Of a DNA stretch of 64,000 nt, positions 42,368-49,877 are shown piece by piece. The translations under genes and the position numbers were made by a program. The stretch lies in assembly GCF_900102075.1 (NCBI RefSeq), contig NZ_FNAV01000001.1, forward strand, positions 310,001-374,000. The letters run 5' to 3'. The first letter of the stretch is position 1, and every line of letters starts with the position of its first letter. Below the pieces are notes generated by a model. The model made no database searches. It was not told the DNA's origin and saw only the letters and a list, made by a program, of their open reading frames with translations. The stretch is from Salipiger thiooxidans (GTDB taxonomy: Bacteria > Pseudomonadota > Alphaproteobacteria > Rhodobacterales > Rhodobacteraceae).

Positions 42368-43426
42368 ATGACGGAGACCTATACCGTCCGATTGCAGCCT
42401 GTCGGCGTGGAATTCGAGGTGGACGAGGACGAGACGATCCTCGACGCCGCGTTCCGCCAGGGCATCGCGCTGCCGCATGGTTGCAAGGAAGGGCAATGCT
42501 CGGCCTGCAAATGCGTCCAGCTCGATGGCGAGACCGAGATGCTCAAGTATTCCACCTTCGCGCTGAACGAGATGGAGAAGGACAGCGGCCACATCCTGAT
42601 GTGCCGTACCCTTGCCTACAGCGACGTGGACATCGAGCTTCTGAACTATGACGAGGAGGCCCTCTCCAAGTCCATTCCGGTCCGGCAGTTCTCGGGCAAG
42701 ATCGTCGATTTCCAGAAACTGACCCATGATATCCGAGGCGTTCAGATCGAGTTGGATGTACCTCTCAAGTTCTGGGCGGGCCAATATGTCGACATCACGG
42801 TCAAGACGGAAAAGGGGGAGGAGATTACACGCTCGTTCTCCATGGCAAATCCGCCGAGCGAAACCCAAGAACTCGGCTTCATCATCAAGAAGTACCCCGA
42901 CGGACGCTTCTCGAACGAGCTCGACGACGGAGGCATCAAGGCCGGCGCCGACGTCAGCATCGAGGGACCCTACGGAATGTGCTTCCGACGGGAAGACCGA
43001 GAAGGACCCGTGATCCTCGTGGGCGCAGGATCGGGCATGTCGCCGGTCTGGTCGATCCTCAACGATCACGTCGCCAGCGGCGAGGACCGCCCGGTCTACT
43101 TCTTCTACGGCGCCCGCACCCGCGACGATTTGATCCTGCTCGACCGGATCGATGCGCTGACCGCGGCCCATCCGGGCATCGAGTTCATCCCGGTGCTCAG
43201 CCATGCCGACGACGACGCAGACTGGACCGGCGAGCGCGGCTTCGTGCACGAGGCGGTGGACCGGCGGCTCAAGGCGCTGGGGATCGACGGCGACGGCGAC
43301 GTCTACGCCTGCGGACCGCCGCCGATGATCGACGCGCTGACGCCGGTGCTTTTCATGCACGACTTCGATACCGACCGCATCTTCTTCGACAAGTTCACGC
43401 CCACTTCCGGTTCTTCGGGCCACTGA
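42368..43426 (+). CDS. prmB: propane monooxygenase-type reductase component
   Basis: Transfers electrons from NADH to the hydroxylase. The 352-residue protein has an N-terminal plant-type [2Fe-2S] domain with C39, C44, C47 and C79. An FAD domain follows (FWAGQYVDITV, RSFSMANPP) and then an NAD domain (VGAGSGMSPVWSIL, ending YACGPPPMID). The ATG at 42368 has a GGGAGGA site. The order alpha-reductase-beta-coupling matches the PrmABCD/MimABCD clusters. Confidence 0.95.
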   Translation: MTETYTVRLQPVGVEFEVDEDETILDAAFRQGIALPHGCKEGQCSACKCVQLDGETEMLKYSTFALNEMEKDSGHILMCRTLAYSDVDIELLNYDEEALSKSIPVRQFSGKIVDFQKLTHDIRGVQIELDVPLKFWAGQYVDITVKTEKGEEITRSFSMANPPSETQELGFIIKKYPDGRFSNELDDGGIKAGADVSIEGPYGMCFRREDREGPVILVGAGSGMSPVWSILNDHVASGEDRPVYFFYGARTRDDLILLDRIDALTAAHPGIEFIPVLSHADDDADWTGERGFVHEAVDRRLKALGIDGDGDVYACGPPPMIDALTPVLFMHDFDTDRIFFDKFTPTSGSSGH

Positions 43427-43473
43427 GACCGGTCCGAACGCTAGTGACGTGACACCAACCAAGGGAGGCTACC

Positions 43474-44535
43474 ATGGTAGCAACATCTAGTTCCGTCGGC
43501 TCCGGCGCCGCGGGTGCCGCAGAGTTCGTCGGCTCGAAGAGCCGCAAGTACAGCTACTTCACCCCGCGCGGCAAACGGGCGACCCATTACGAGGACGTCA
43601 CCTGCGACGTCCAGCCCGATCCCGAGCGCTACCTGATCCAGAACTGGATCATCGAGTTCGAGGGCGGCAAGGGCGGCGGCGCCTACCAGAAGACCTCCAC
43701 CGCCGCGCAGTCCAGCAACTGGCACGCCTTCCGCGCCCCCGACCAGGAATGGGAGCGGACCCACTACCAGCGCCAGTCGAAGATCGAGACCATGGTGCAG
43801 AACGTCATCGCGAACGCCCGCAAGGCCGGTGCGCACAAGGTGTTCGACAAGGCCTGGCAGACCGTCCTGCAGAAGCATCTCGGCGCCTGGAAGCATGCCG
43901 AGTTCGGCCTTGGCACCTCGCTCATGCAGGCGCAGCGCTACGGCTACACGCAGATGATCAACAACGCCACGCTGACCAACTCGTCCTACAAGATGCGCCT
44001 GACGCAGGACATCACGCTCTACCTCGCCGAGATCGGCATGGATCTCGACGGCTGGGACGACGAGCTCGGCAAGAAGACCTGGCTCGAGGACCCGATCTGG
44101 CAGCCCTGCCGCGAGGCGGTCGAGACGATCATGGGCGCCGAGGACTATCTCGAGCAGTACTTCGCCATCAACATCGTGTTCGAGCCGCTGGTGGGCGAGC
44201 TGATCCGCTCGGGGTTCTTCATGCAGGCCGCTGCCGCCAACAACGACTTCATCACTCCGCCGGTGATTTCGGCGGCCGAGGCCGACTACGAGCGCAACCT
44301 CGCGAACACCGTCGACCTCATTTACCTGCTCGTGAACGACGAGCAGTTCGGCGAGCAGAACCGCGCGCTCTTCAAGGGCTGGCTCTCCAAGCACGGCGCG
44401 CTTGCGGAAAAGGCCGCGGACGCGCTTCAGCCGATCTGGTCGCAACCGCATTCCAAGCCGGTCTCGTACCAGGAGGTGAAAGAGGTCTCGCGCGAGCGCC
44501 TGGCCCAGATCCTCGACGAGCTCGGTCTCAAGTAA
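43474..44535 (+). CDS. prmC: propane monooxygenase-type hydroxylase, small (beta) subunit
   Basis: A 353-residue ferritin-like structural subunit that pairs with PrmA in the (alpha-beta)2 hydroxylase. It has the family opening (SRKYSYFTPRGKRATHYEDVTCDVQPDP) and the helical core, but not the two ExxH diiron motifs of the large subunit, as expected for beta subunits. A GGGAGGC site precedes the ATG. The 47-bp gap after prmB has no hairpin. Confidence 0.94.
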   Translation: MVATSSSVGSGAAGAAEFVGSKSRKYSYFTPRGKRATHYEDVTCDVQPDPERYLIQNWIIEFEGGKGGGAYQKTSTAAQSSNWHAFRAPDQEWERTHYQRQSKIETMVQNVIANARKAGAHKVFDKAWQTVLQKHLGAWKHAEFGLGTSLMQAQRYGYTQMINNATLTNSSYKMRLTQDITLYLAEIGMDLDGWDDELGKKTWLEDPIWQPCREAVETIMGAEDYLEQYFAINIVFEPLVGELIRSGFFMQAAAANNDFITPPVISAAEADYERNLANTVDLIYLLVNDEQFGEQNRALFKGWLSKHGALAEKAADALQPIWSQPHSKPVSYQEVKEVSRERLAQILDELGLK

Positions 44536-44557
44536 TCAGCCAGATAGGGAGAAACAG

Positions 44558-44932
44558 ATGTCTAGCACAGCGCGTAACGCATCAAAGAAGAACATCTTCA
44601 AGCCGATGAGCGAGATCGATCTGACCTCGCGCGAGGTGTCGCATCAATGCGGTGTGACCATGAACGACTCTGTCGAGGCGCGCGCCATCGCCGAGTTCAT
44701 GGAAGAGAACAATCCCAACGTGACCGTCACCTACAACCCGGCCACCATCCGGATCGACGGCGAGGGCAAGCTGATCTTCAAGATGGACGAGATCACCGAA
44801 TACCTCGGCCGCGAGATGACCGCCGAGATCTTCGAGGTGAACACCTCCACCCACTACGGGCGAATGGTGCGGGTCGACGACAACACCGTGATCCTCTTCG
44901 GCGACATGAACGAAGTGATGGAATTCATCTGA
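44558..44932 (+). CDS. prmD: monooxygenase coupling (effector) protein
   Basis: A 124-residue MmoB/DmpM-family protein. It binds the hydroxylase without any cofactor and tunes oxygen activation. Family features: GVTMNDSVEARAIAEFMEENNP, then TVTYNPATIRIDGEGKLIFKMDEI. The N-terminal ~25 residues are an extension before the conserved fold. It starts 22 bp after prmC and completes the four-component enzyme. Confidence 0.93.
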   Translation: MSSTARNASKKNIFKPMSEIDLTSREVSHQCGVTMNDSVEARAIAEFMEENNPNVTVTYNPATIRIDGEGKLIFKMDEITEYLGREMTAEIFEVNTSTHYGRMVRVDDNTVILFGDMNEVMEFI

Positions 44933-44941
44933 TCACCGGCA

Positions 44942-44968
44942 CGGGGGCGCGGCACCGCCCTGCCCCCG
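44942..44968 (+). terminator. hairpin after the coupling-protein gene
   Basis: CGGGGGC (44942-44948) pairs with GCCCCCG (44962-44968), and GCGG-CA-CCGC nests inside with a CCT bulge. It starts 9 nt after the prmD stop, without a T-run. It marks the boundary between enzyme and accessory genes. Confidence 0.55.
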
Positions 44969-44980
44969 GCCATCCCCACC

Positions 44981-45017
44981 GACGGACAGACAGGCGGACG
45001 GCCTGACGGACAGACAG
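44981..45017 (+). repeat. 13-bp direct repeat
   Basis: GACGGACAGACAG occurs at 44981-44993 and 45005-45017, with a 24-bp period, in the gap between prmD and the amidohydrolase. No role is known. Confidence 0.6.
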
Positions 45018-45098
45018 CGGGCGCGCGGCCGGAGGAGCCGGATGCCGCGCGCCGCTCCGGACCGTCTGCGCGCGCAACGACACCCAGGGAGGTTAGCA

Positions 45099-46124
45099 AT
45101 GTACAAGACACCCGACGGCAAAGAAATCTTCGTCCTCGACGGCCACGTCCACTTCTGGGACGCCAGCCCCGAGAACCAGGCGAACGTCCACGGCAAGCAG
45201 TTCATCGACTGCTTCTACGCCTACCACACCAACCTCAGCCCCGAGGAGCAGCTCTGGGAGAAGGCCAAATTCGAGAAATACTCCGAGGAGGACATCTACC
45301 GCGACCTCTTCGTCGATGGCCCGGACGACATGGCGATCATCCAGACCACCGTCCTGCGCGATTTCTACAAGGAGGGTTTCGGCTGCCTCGAGCGCTCGCA
45401 CGAGATGGCCAAACGGCACCCGGAGCGCTTCATCGTCAACGGCAGCTTCGATCCCCGCGATGGCGAGAAGGCGCTCGAGTACATCCACTGGATGAAGGAA
45501 ACCTTCGATATCAAGGGCGTGAAGATGTACACGGCCGAGTGGAACGGCGGCAGCAAGGGCTGGGCGCTGAACGATCCCGCGGCCTACAAGTGCTTCGAGC
45601 TCTGCGACAAGCTCGGCATCCGCAACATCCACGTCCACAAGGGCCCGACCATCATCCCGCTGTCGAAGGACGCCTTCAGCGTCGATGACGTGGACTATGC
45701 CGCCACCGACTTCCAGAACCTCAACTGGATCGTCGAGCATTGCGGCCTGCCCCGGCTCGACGATTTCTGCTGGATCGCGACGCAGGAGACCAACGTCTAC
45801 GCCGGGCTCGCCGTCGCCATGCCCTTCATCCACTCGCGCCCCCGCTATTTCGGCGAGGTCATGGCCGAGCTGCTGTGGTGGGTCGGCGAGGACAAGATCC
45901 TGTTCGGCTCGGACTACGCGATCTGGACTCCGCAATGGCTGGTCGAGAAATTCTGGAACTACCAGATCCCCGAGGACATCTCGGCCGAACGCAGCGGCGT
46001 GCAGCTGACCGACGCGATCAAGGAGAAGATCCTCGGGCTCAACGCGGCCAAGCTCTACGACGTCGATGTCGAGGCGATGAAGACGCAGCTGGCCGGCGCA
46101 CCGGTGCAGATCGCGGCGGAGTAA
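45099..46124 (+). CDS. amidohydrolase-family protein of the monooxygenase cluster
   Basis: A 341-residue TIM-barrel metal hydrolase of the amidohydrolase_2 type. DGHVHFWD near residue 15 gives the HxH metal pair, IHVHKGP near residue 175 and VEHCG near 215 supply further His ligands, and LFGSDYA near 270 holds the late Asp. The ATG at 45099 has a CAGGGAGGTT site. A homologue follows the coupling protein in mycobacterial and rhodococcal clusters; its role there is not established to my knowledge. A decarboxylase, hydrolase or maturation role is possible. Confidence 0.87.
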   Translation: MYKTPDGKEIFVLDGHVHFWDASPENQANVHGKQFIDCFYAYHTNLSPEEQLWEKAKFEKYSEEDIYRDLFVDGPDDMAIIQTTVLRDFYKEGFGCLERSHEMAKRHPERFIVNGSFDPRDGEKALEYIHWMKETFDIKGVKMYTAEWNGGSKGWALNDPAAYKCFELCDKLGIRNIHVHKGPTIIPLSKDAFSVDDVDYAATDFQNLNWIVEHCGLPRLDDFCWIATQETNVYAGLAVAMPFIHSRPRYFGEVMAELLWWVGEDKILFGSDYAIWTPQWLVEKFWNYQIPEDISAERSGVQLTDAIKEKILGLNAAKLYDVDVEAMKTQLAGAPVQIAAE

Positions 46125-46128
46125 GCTC

Positions 46129-46932
46129 ATGTTCCTTGCCACTCTGAAGGCGGAATGCGAGCTGGAGGTCTGGGACTGCCTTTCGGCAGTCTCGGATCCC
46201 GAGCTCGACGAGCCGATCACCGACATGGACTTCGTCCAGAGCGTCGAGGTCTCGGAGGACCTCTTCGTCCGGGTCGAGTTCCGGCTGCCGACCTACTGGT
46301 GCTCGCCCAACTTCGCGTTCCTGATGGCCTTCGGCATCCGCTCCGAGGTGATGGCCCTGCCCTGGGTGCGCGGCATGACCGTGCACCTGCAGGACCACTG
46401 CCTCGGCGACGAGGTCAACGACGGCGTCAACAGCGGCCGGCCGTTCCACGAGATCTTCGCCGAAAGCTGCGGCGGCGCGGTGCTGAACGAGGTGGTCGAG
46501 ACCTTCATGGCCAAGGCCTTTGACCGCCGCCAGGAAGCGCTGCTGCTGGCACTGCGCGCCGAGGGCAGGAGCGACGCGGCGATCACCGCGATGACGCTCG
46601 CTGCGCTGAAGCGGGTGCGCTTCACCGGCCCCGAGGAGCTGCGGCAGCTGCCGCGCTATCTCGAGCTGCTCGCGGTGAAGGGGCTCGCGCCGGGCGGGGA
46701 CGCCCCCGCTTTCCCGACTTGGGATGGCCAGCGCATCGCGCCGGACGGGCTTCAGGCGCACATGGGCCGGCTGCGCAGCACGCGCATCAACATGGAGTTC
46801 AACGGCGCGCTGTGCCGCGGTCTTGGCGCCACCCGCTACAAGGAGGTCGCGATCGGCCCCGAAGGTCCGACGCTCGTCGATTTCATCGCGGGCCGCGTCC
46901 CGCCCCGCGAGGCAACGGACGCGGGCCGGTAA
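46129..46932 (+). CDS. MIP18/DUF59-like protein with C-terminal extension
   Basis: A 267-residue protein. The N-terminal ~100 residues resemble the DUF59/MIP18 fold used in iron-sulfur and metal-centre assembly (LSAVSDPELDEPITDMDFVQSVEVSEDLFVRVEFRLPT, then a Cys at YWCSPNF). The remaining ~165 residues are unlike known DUF59 proteins and are mainly helical. It starts four bases after the amidohydrolase stop. A role in assembling the diiron centre is inferred from the fold and position between the monooxygenase genes and the dedicated chaperonin. Confidence 0.8.
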   Translation: MFLATLKAECELEVWDCLSAVSDPELDEPITDMDFVQSVEVSEDLFVRVEFRLPTYWCSPNFAFLMAFGIRSEVMALPWVRGMTVHLQDHCLGDEVNDGVNSGRPFHEIFAESCGGAVLNEVVETFMAKAFDRRQEALLLALRAEGRSDAAITAMTLAALKRVRFTGPEELRQLPRYLELLAVKGLAPGGDAPAFPTWDGQRIAPDGLQAHMGRLRSTRINMEFNGALCRGLGATRYKEVAIGPEGPTLVDFIAGRVPPREATDAGR

Positions 46933-46965
46933 CGAACTGAACCAAGACGACAAAATGGGAGGAGG

Positions 46966-46982
46966 CCCAAAAGTGCTTTGGG
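46966..46982 (+). promoter_or_regulatory. small hairpin in the chaperonin leader
   Basis: CCCAAA (46966-46971) can pair with TTTGGG (46977-46982). It lies between two AGGAGG-like sequences, of which the second (46987-46992) is the ribosome site of the GroEL-like gene. It could modulate translation; this is speculative. Confidence 0.3.
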
Positions 46983-46997
46983 TCCAAGGAGGAAGTC

Positions 46998-48629
46998 ATG
47001 GCTAAACTGATGGTGCACGGAAAAGTCGCCCGGCAAAACCTGGCGCGCGGGGTTGCGCGGCTGGCGGCGGCGGTCGAACCCACGCTCGGGCCCAAGGGGC
47101 TCAACGCGATGGTGGATCGCCCGGTCGGCACGCCGCTCGTCACCCGCGACGGGGTGAGCATCGCGTCCGAGATCGAACTCAGCGACCGCTTCGAGAACAT
47201 GGGCGCGCAGGTCGTCCGCGAGGTCTCGATGCAGACCAACGACGTGGCGGGCGACGGCACCACCACCGCCATCGTGCTGGCGAACGCCTTGATCCAGAAC
47301 GGCGTGGAGCTGACCGAAAACGGCGTGCGCCCGGTGGATCTCTGCCGCGGCATCGACCTCGCGGTGCAGACCGTCGTCGATGCCATCGACGCCTCGTCGC
47401 GAGACTGCGACGACAACCCCGCCTATCTCGAGGCGGTTGCGCGCGTATCTGCCACCGATCCCAAGCTCGGCGGGCTGGTGGCCGAGGCCTATCACCGGGT
47501 CGGGCGCGACGGCGTGATCTCGGCCGATTTCGGGGTGACCATCGACACCACCATGGAGGTGGTCGAGGGCATGTCCTTCGAGCGTGGCTACATCTCGCAC
47601 CACATGGTGACCGACCGCGATCACATGGAGGCGGTGCTCCGCCATCCGCTGATCCTGATGACCGACCAGAAGATCCTCAAGCCCGCCATGCTCGACAGCG
47701 CCCGCCGGATCGCCGACGAGGAGAACCGCCCGCTGCTGATCATCGCAGAGGAGATCGCGCCCGAGGTGATCATCACCCTGCTGGGCGACGGCGGCGCCGG
47801 TAAGTACCTGATCGTGCACCCGCCGGAATACGGCCACTGGCGGCAGGCGATGCTGGACGACCTCGCCATTCTGACCGGCGGCGAGGTGCTGGCCCGCGAT
47901 CTCGGCAAGAAGATCGAGACCGTCACCCGCGCCCAGCTCGGCGGCGCCGAGACGGTGCGCACCCATGCCTCGCACACCAGCATCCTGCGCGGCGAGGGCG
48001 ACCCCGAGGCGATCCGCGCCCGCCGGGCGCAGGTCCAGCGCCAGCATGACGCGGCCCCGCCCAACATCGAGAAGGACAAGCTGCGCGAGCGCATGTCCAA
48101 GCTCACCGGCGGCAGCGCGATCATCTACGCCGGCGGCTTCACCCCGGTCGAACAGAAGCGCACGATCCAGCTGATCGAGGACGCGCTCTGCGCCGTGCGC
48201 GCCGCGGCCGAGGACGGCGTCGTCGCCGGGGGCGGCACCGCGCTCGCGCAGATCGCGCCCTGCCTCGATACGCTCTCGGTTTCGGGCGACATGGCCCGCG
48301 GCGTGGCGCTGGTGCGGTCGATCCTGACCCAGCCGGTCCGCCGCATCGCCCGCAACGCCGGGGCCGACGCCGACACCGTCGCGGAGAAGGTCGTCAGCGC
48401 GCCCAAGGACCACGGCTACAACGCCTCGACCGGCGAGTTCGGCGACATGTTCGAGGCCGGGATCATCGACCCGGCCCGCGTCCCCGCCAGCGCGCTGGTC
48501 AACGCAGCCTCGGTCGCGACGCTGATCCTCACCACCGAGACGCTGATCGGCGATCTCGACGAGGGCGAGGCGGATCCCACCGAAGGCCCCGCACTCGGCG
48601 GCGGCGCCGAGCTCCTGGGACGCAAGTAG
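46998..48629 (+). CDS. mimG: dedicated GroEL-like chaperonin of the monooxygenase cluster
   Basis: A 543-residue group I chaperonin paralogue. ATP-site motifs are intact: TLGPKG (29-34), DGVSI with D51, GDGTTT (85-90) and a GGGTAL segment near 412. The sequence is far from housekeeping GroEL, and the C-terminal GGM repeats are missing, replaced by GGGAELLGRK. No groES lies beside it, so it would need the housekeeping GroES. In mycobacteria, MimG of the homologous cluster is needed for productive folding of the large subunit; the same job is inferred here. Confidence 0.92.
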   Translation: MAKLMVHGKVARQNLARGVARLAAAVEPTLGPKGLNAMVDRPVGTPLVTRDGVSIASEIELSDRFENMGAQVVREVSMQTNDVAGDGTTTAIVLANALIQNGVELTENGVRPVDLCRGIDLAVQTVVDAIDASSRDCDDNPAYLEAVARVSATDPKLGGLVAEAYHRVGRDGVISADFGVTIDTTMEVVEGMSFERGYISHHMVTDRDHMEAVLRHPLILMTDQKILKPAMLDSARRIADEENRPLLIIAEEIAPEVIITLLGDGGAGKYLIVHPPEYGHWRQAMLDDLAILTGGEVLARDLGKKIETVTRAQLGGAETVRTHASHTSILRGEGDPEAIRARRAQVQRQHDAAPPNIEKDKLRERMSKLTGGSAIIYAGGFTPVEQKRTIQLIEDALCAVRAAAEDGVVAGGGTALAQIAPCLDTLSVSGDMARGVALVRSILTQPVRRIARNAGADADTVAEKVVSAPKDHGYNASTGEFGDMFEAGIIDPARVPASALVNAASVATLILTTETLIGDLDEGEADPTEGPALGGGAELLGRK

Positions 48630-48644
48630 GCCCCCGACACATAT

Positions 48645-48670
48645 CGGGCTGCCGTCCCCGCGGCAGCCCG
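48645..48670 (+). terminator. perfect hairpin between chaperonin and alcohol dehydrogenase genes
   Basis: CGGGCTGCCG and CGGCAGCCCG form a 10-bp perfect stem with a TCCCCG loop, 15 nt after the chaperonin stop and 22 nt before the next ATG. Followed by only TT, so likely a processing or attenuation site. Confidence 0.65.
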
Positions 48671-48692
48671 TTCAGCCAGAAGGAACCAGGAT

Positions 48693-49736
48693 ATGAAAGC
48701 AGCGAGACTCTACGAATACGATCCCGCGATGAACGTGCAGCTGAAGATTGAAACCGTTGCCCCTCCCACAATCACAGCTCCCGACGAGGTGATCGTTAAG
48801 GTCGGTGCGGCAGGCCTTTGCCGTACCGACCTCCACATCATTGAAGGCGTCTGGAAGAACATCATGGACGTCGAGGGCAGCCTGCTGCCCTACACCATGG
48901 GCCACGAGAATGCCGGCTGGGTCGAGGATGTCGGCAGCGCCGTCACCTCGGTCAAGCCCGGCGACGCGGTGATCTGCCACCCGTTCAACGCCTGCGGCAT
49001 CTGCCTGAGCTGTCGCTACGGCCACGACATGTATTGCGATCACGGCAAGTTCCCGGGTCTCGGGCTCGACGGCGGCTTCGCCGAGTACTTCAAGACCAAC
49101 GAGCGCTCGATCATCAAGCTGAACACCGGCATCACGCCGCTCTCGGTGGCGCCCATGGCCGATGCCGGCATCACCGCATACCGGGCTGCCAAGAAGGCGG
49201 CGAAACTGCTGCATCCGGGCGGCTACTGCGTGCTGCTGGGCATCGGCGGGCTCGGGCACATCGCGCTTCAGGTGCTCAAGCACACCTGCGGCGCGCGGGT
49301 GATCGCGGTGGATCAGGAACCGGGCGCGCAGCAACTCGCCAAGGAGCTCGGCGCCGACATCGTCATCGCGGGCGGCGCGAACCTCGTGGAAGAAGTCAAG
49401 GCCCTCACCGGCGGCGGCGCGCACGTGGCCATCGACTTCGTCGGCGAGCACGGCACCGAGAACCTGTGCTGGAAGCTCCTGCGGCAGGGCGGCGAGCTTA
49501 TCATGGTGGGCTACGGCGGCACGGTCGAAGTGCCGACGCTCGAGCTTGTCGCCAACGAGATCAAGATCGGCGGCAGCCTCGTGGGCGATTTCGTCGAGCT
49601 GGTCGAGCTGATGGAGATGAACGCCGACGGCAAGGTGAAGATGCACCAGACCGAGTACAGCCTCGACAACATCAACCTCGCGATCTCGGACTTCAAGGCG
49701 CGCAAGTTCACCGGGCGGGGCGTCATCGTCCCCTGA
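48693..49736 (+). CDS. zinc-dependent NAD(P) alcohol dehydrogenase
   Basis: A 347-residue medium-chain dehydrogenase. The catalytic zinc ligands are C43 (GLCRTDLH) and the GHENAGWVE His-Glu. The structural zinc loop is C-x2-C-x2-C-x7-C (NACGICLSCRYGHDMYC), and the nucleotide fold is GIGGLGHIALQ near residue 185. It should oxidise the alcohol made by the monooxygenase (2-propanol to acetone if the substrate is propane). A homologue, prmE, occupies this position in rhodococcal clusters. Confidence 0.93.
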   Translation: MKAARLYEYDPAMNVQLKIETVAPPTITAPDEVIVKVGAAGLCRTDLHIIEGVWKNIMDVEGSLLPYTMGHENAGWVEDVGSAVTSVKPGDAVICHPFNACGICLSCRYGHDMYCDHGKFPGLGLDGGFAEYFKTNERSIIKLNTGITPLSVAPMADAGITAYRAAKKAAKLLHPGGYCVLLGIGGLGHIALQVLKHTCGARVIAVDQEPGAQQLAKELGADIVIAGGANLVEEVKALTGGGAHVAIDFVGEHGTENLCWKLLRQGGELIMVGYGGTVEVPTLELVANEIKIGGSLVGDFVELVELMEMNADGKVKMHQTEYSLDNINLAISDFKARKFTGRGVIVP

Positions 49737-49763
49737 GCCGACAGGCGGTCCCGGTGACTGCCC

Positions 49764-49791
49764 GGCGGCCGGCACTCCTCGGCCGGCCGCC
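49764..49791 (+). terminator. strong hairpin after the alcohol dehydrogenase gene
   Basis: GGCGGCCGGC (49764-49773) and GCCGGCCGCC (49782-49791) form a perfect 10-bp stem with an 8-nt loop. It ends the core operon; katG starts 86 bp further on. Confidence 0.65.
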
Positions 49792-49877
49792 TCCGCGCAA
49801 GCGACAAGACCATCCGCGGCAAGGTCCGCCCCCGCGACCGCCCCGCCCCAGATGAGAAACACCCCAGGGAGAGAAGA

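Noticed and set aside
40620-44932. Methane or toluene monooxygenase
   Set aside because: Component order alpha-reductase-beta-coupling, no gamma subunit gene, no Rieske ferredoxin, and the PrmA-like opening point to the propane monooxygenase group.
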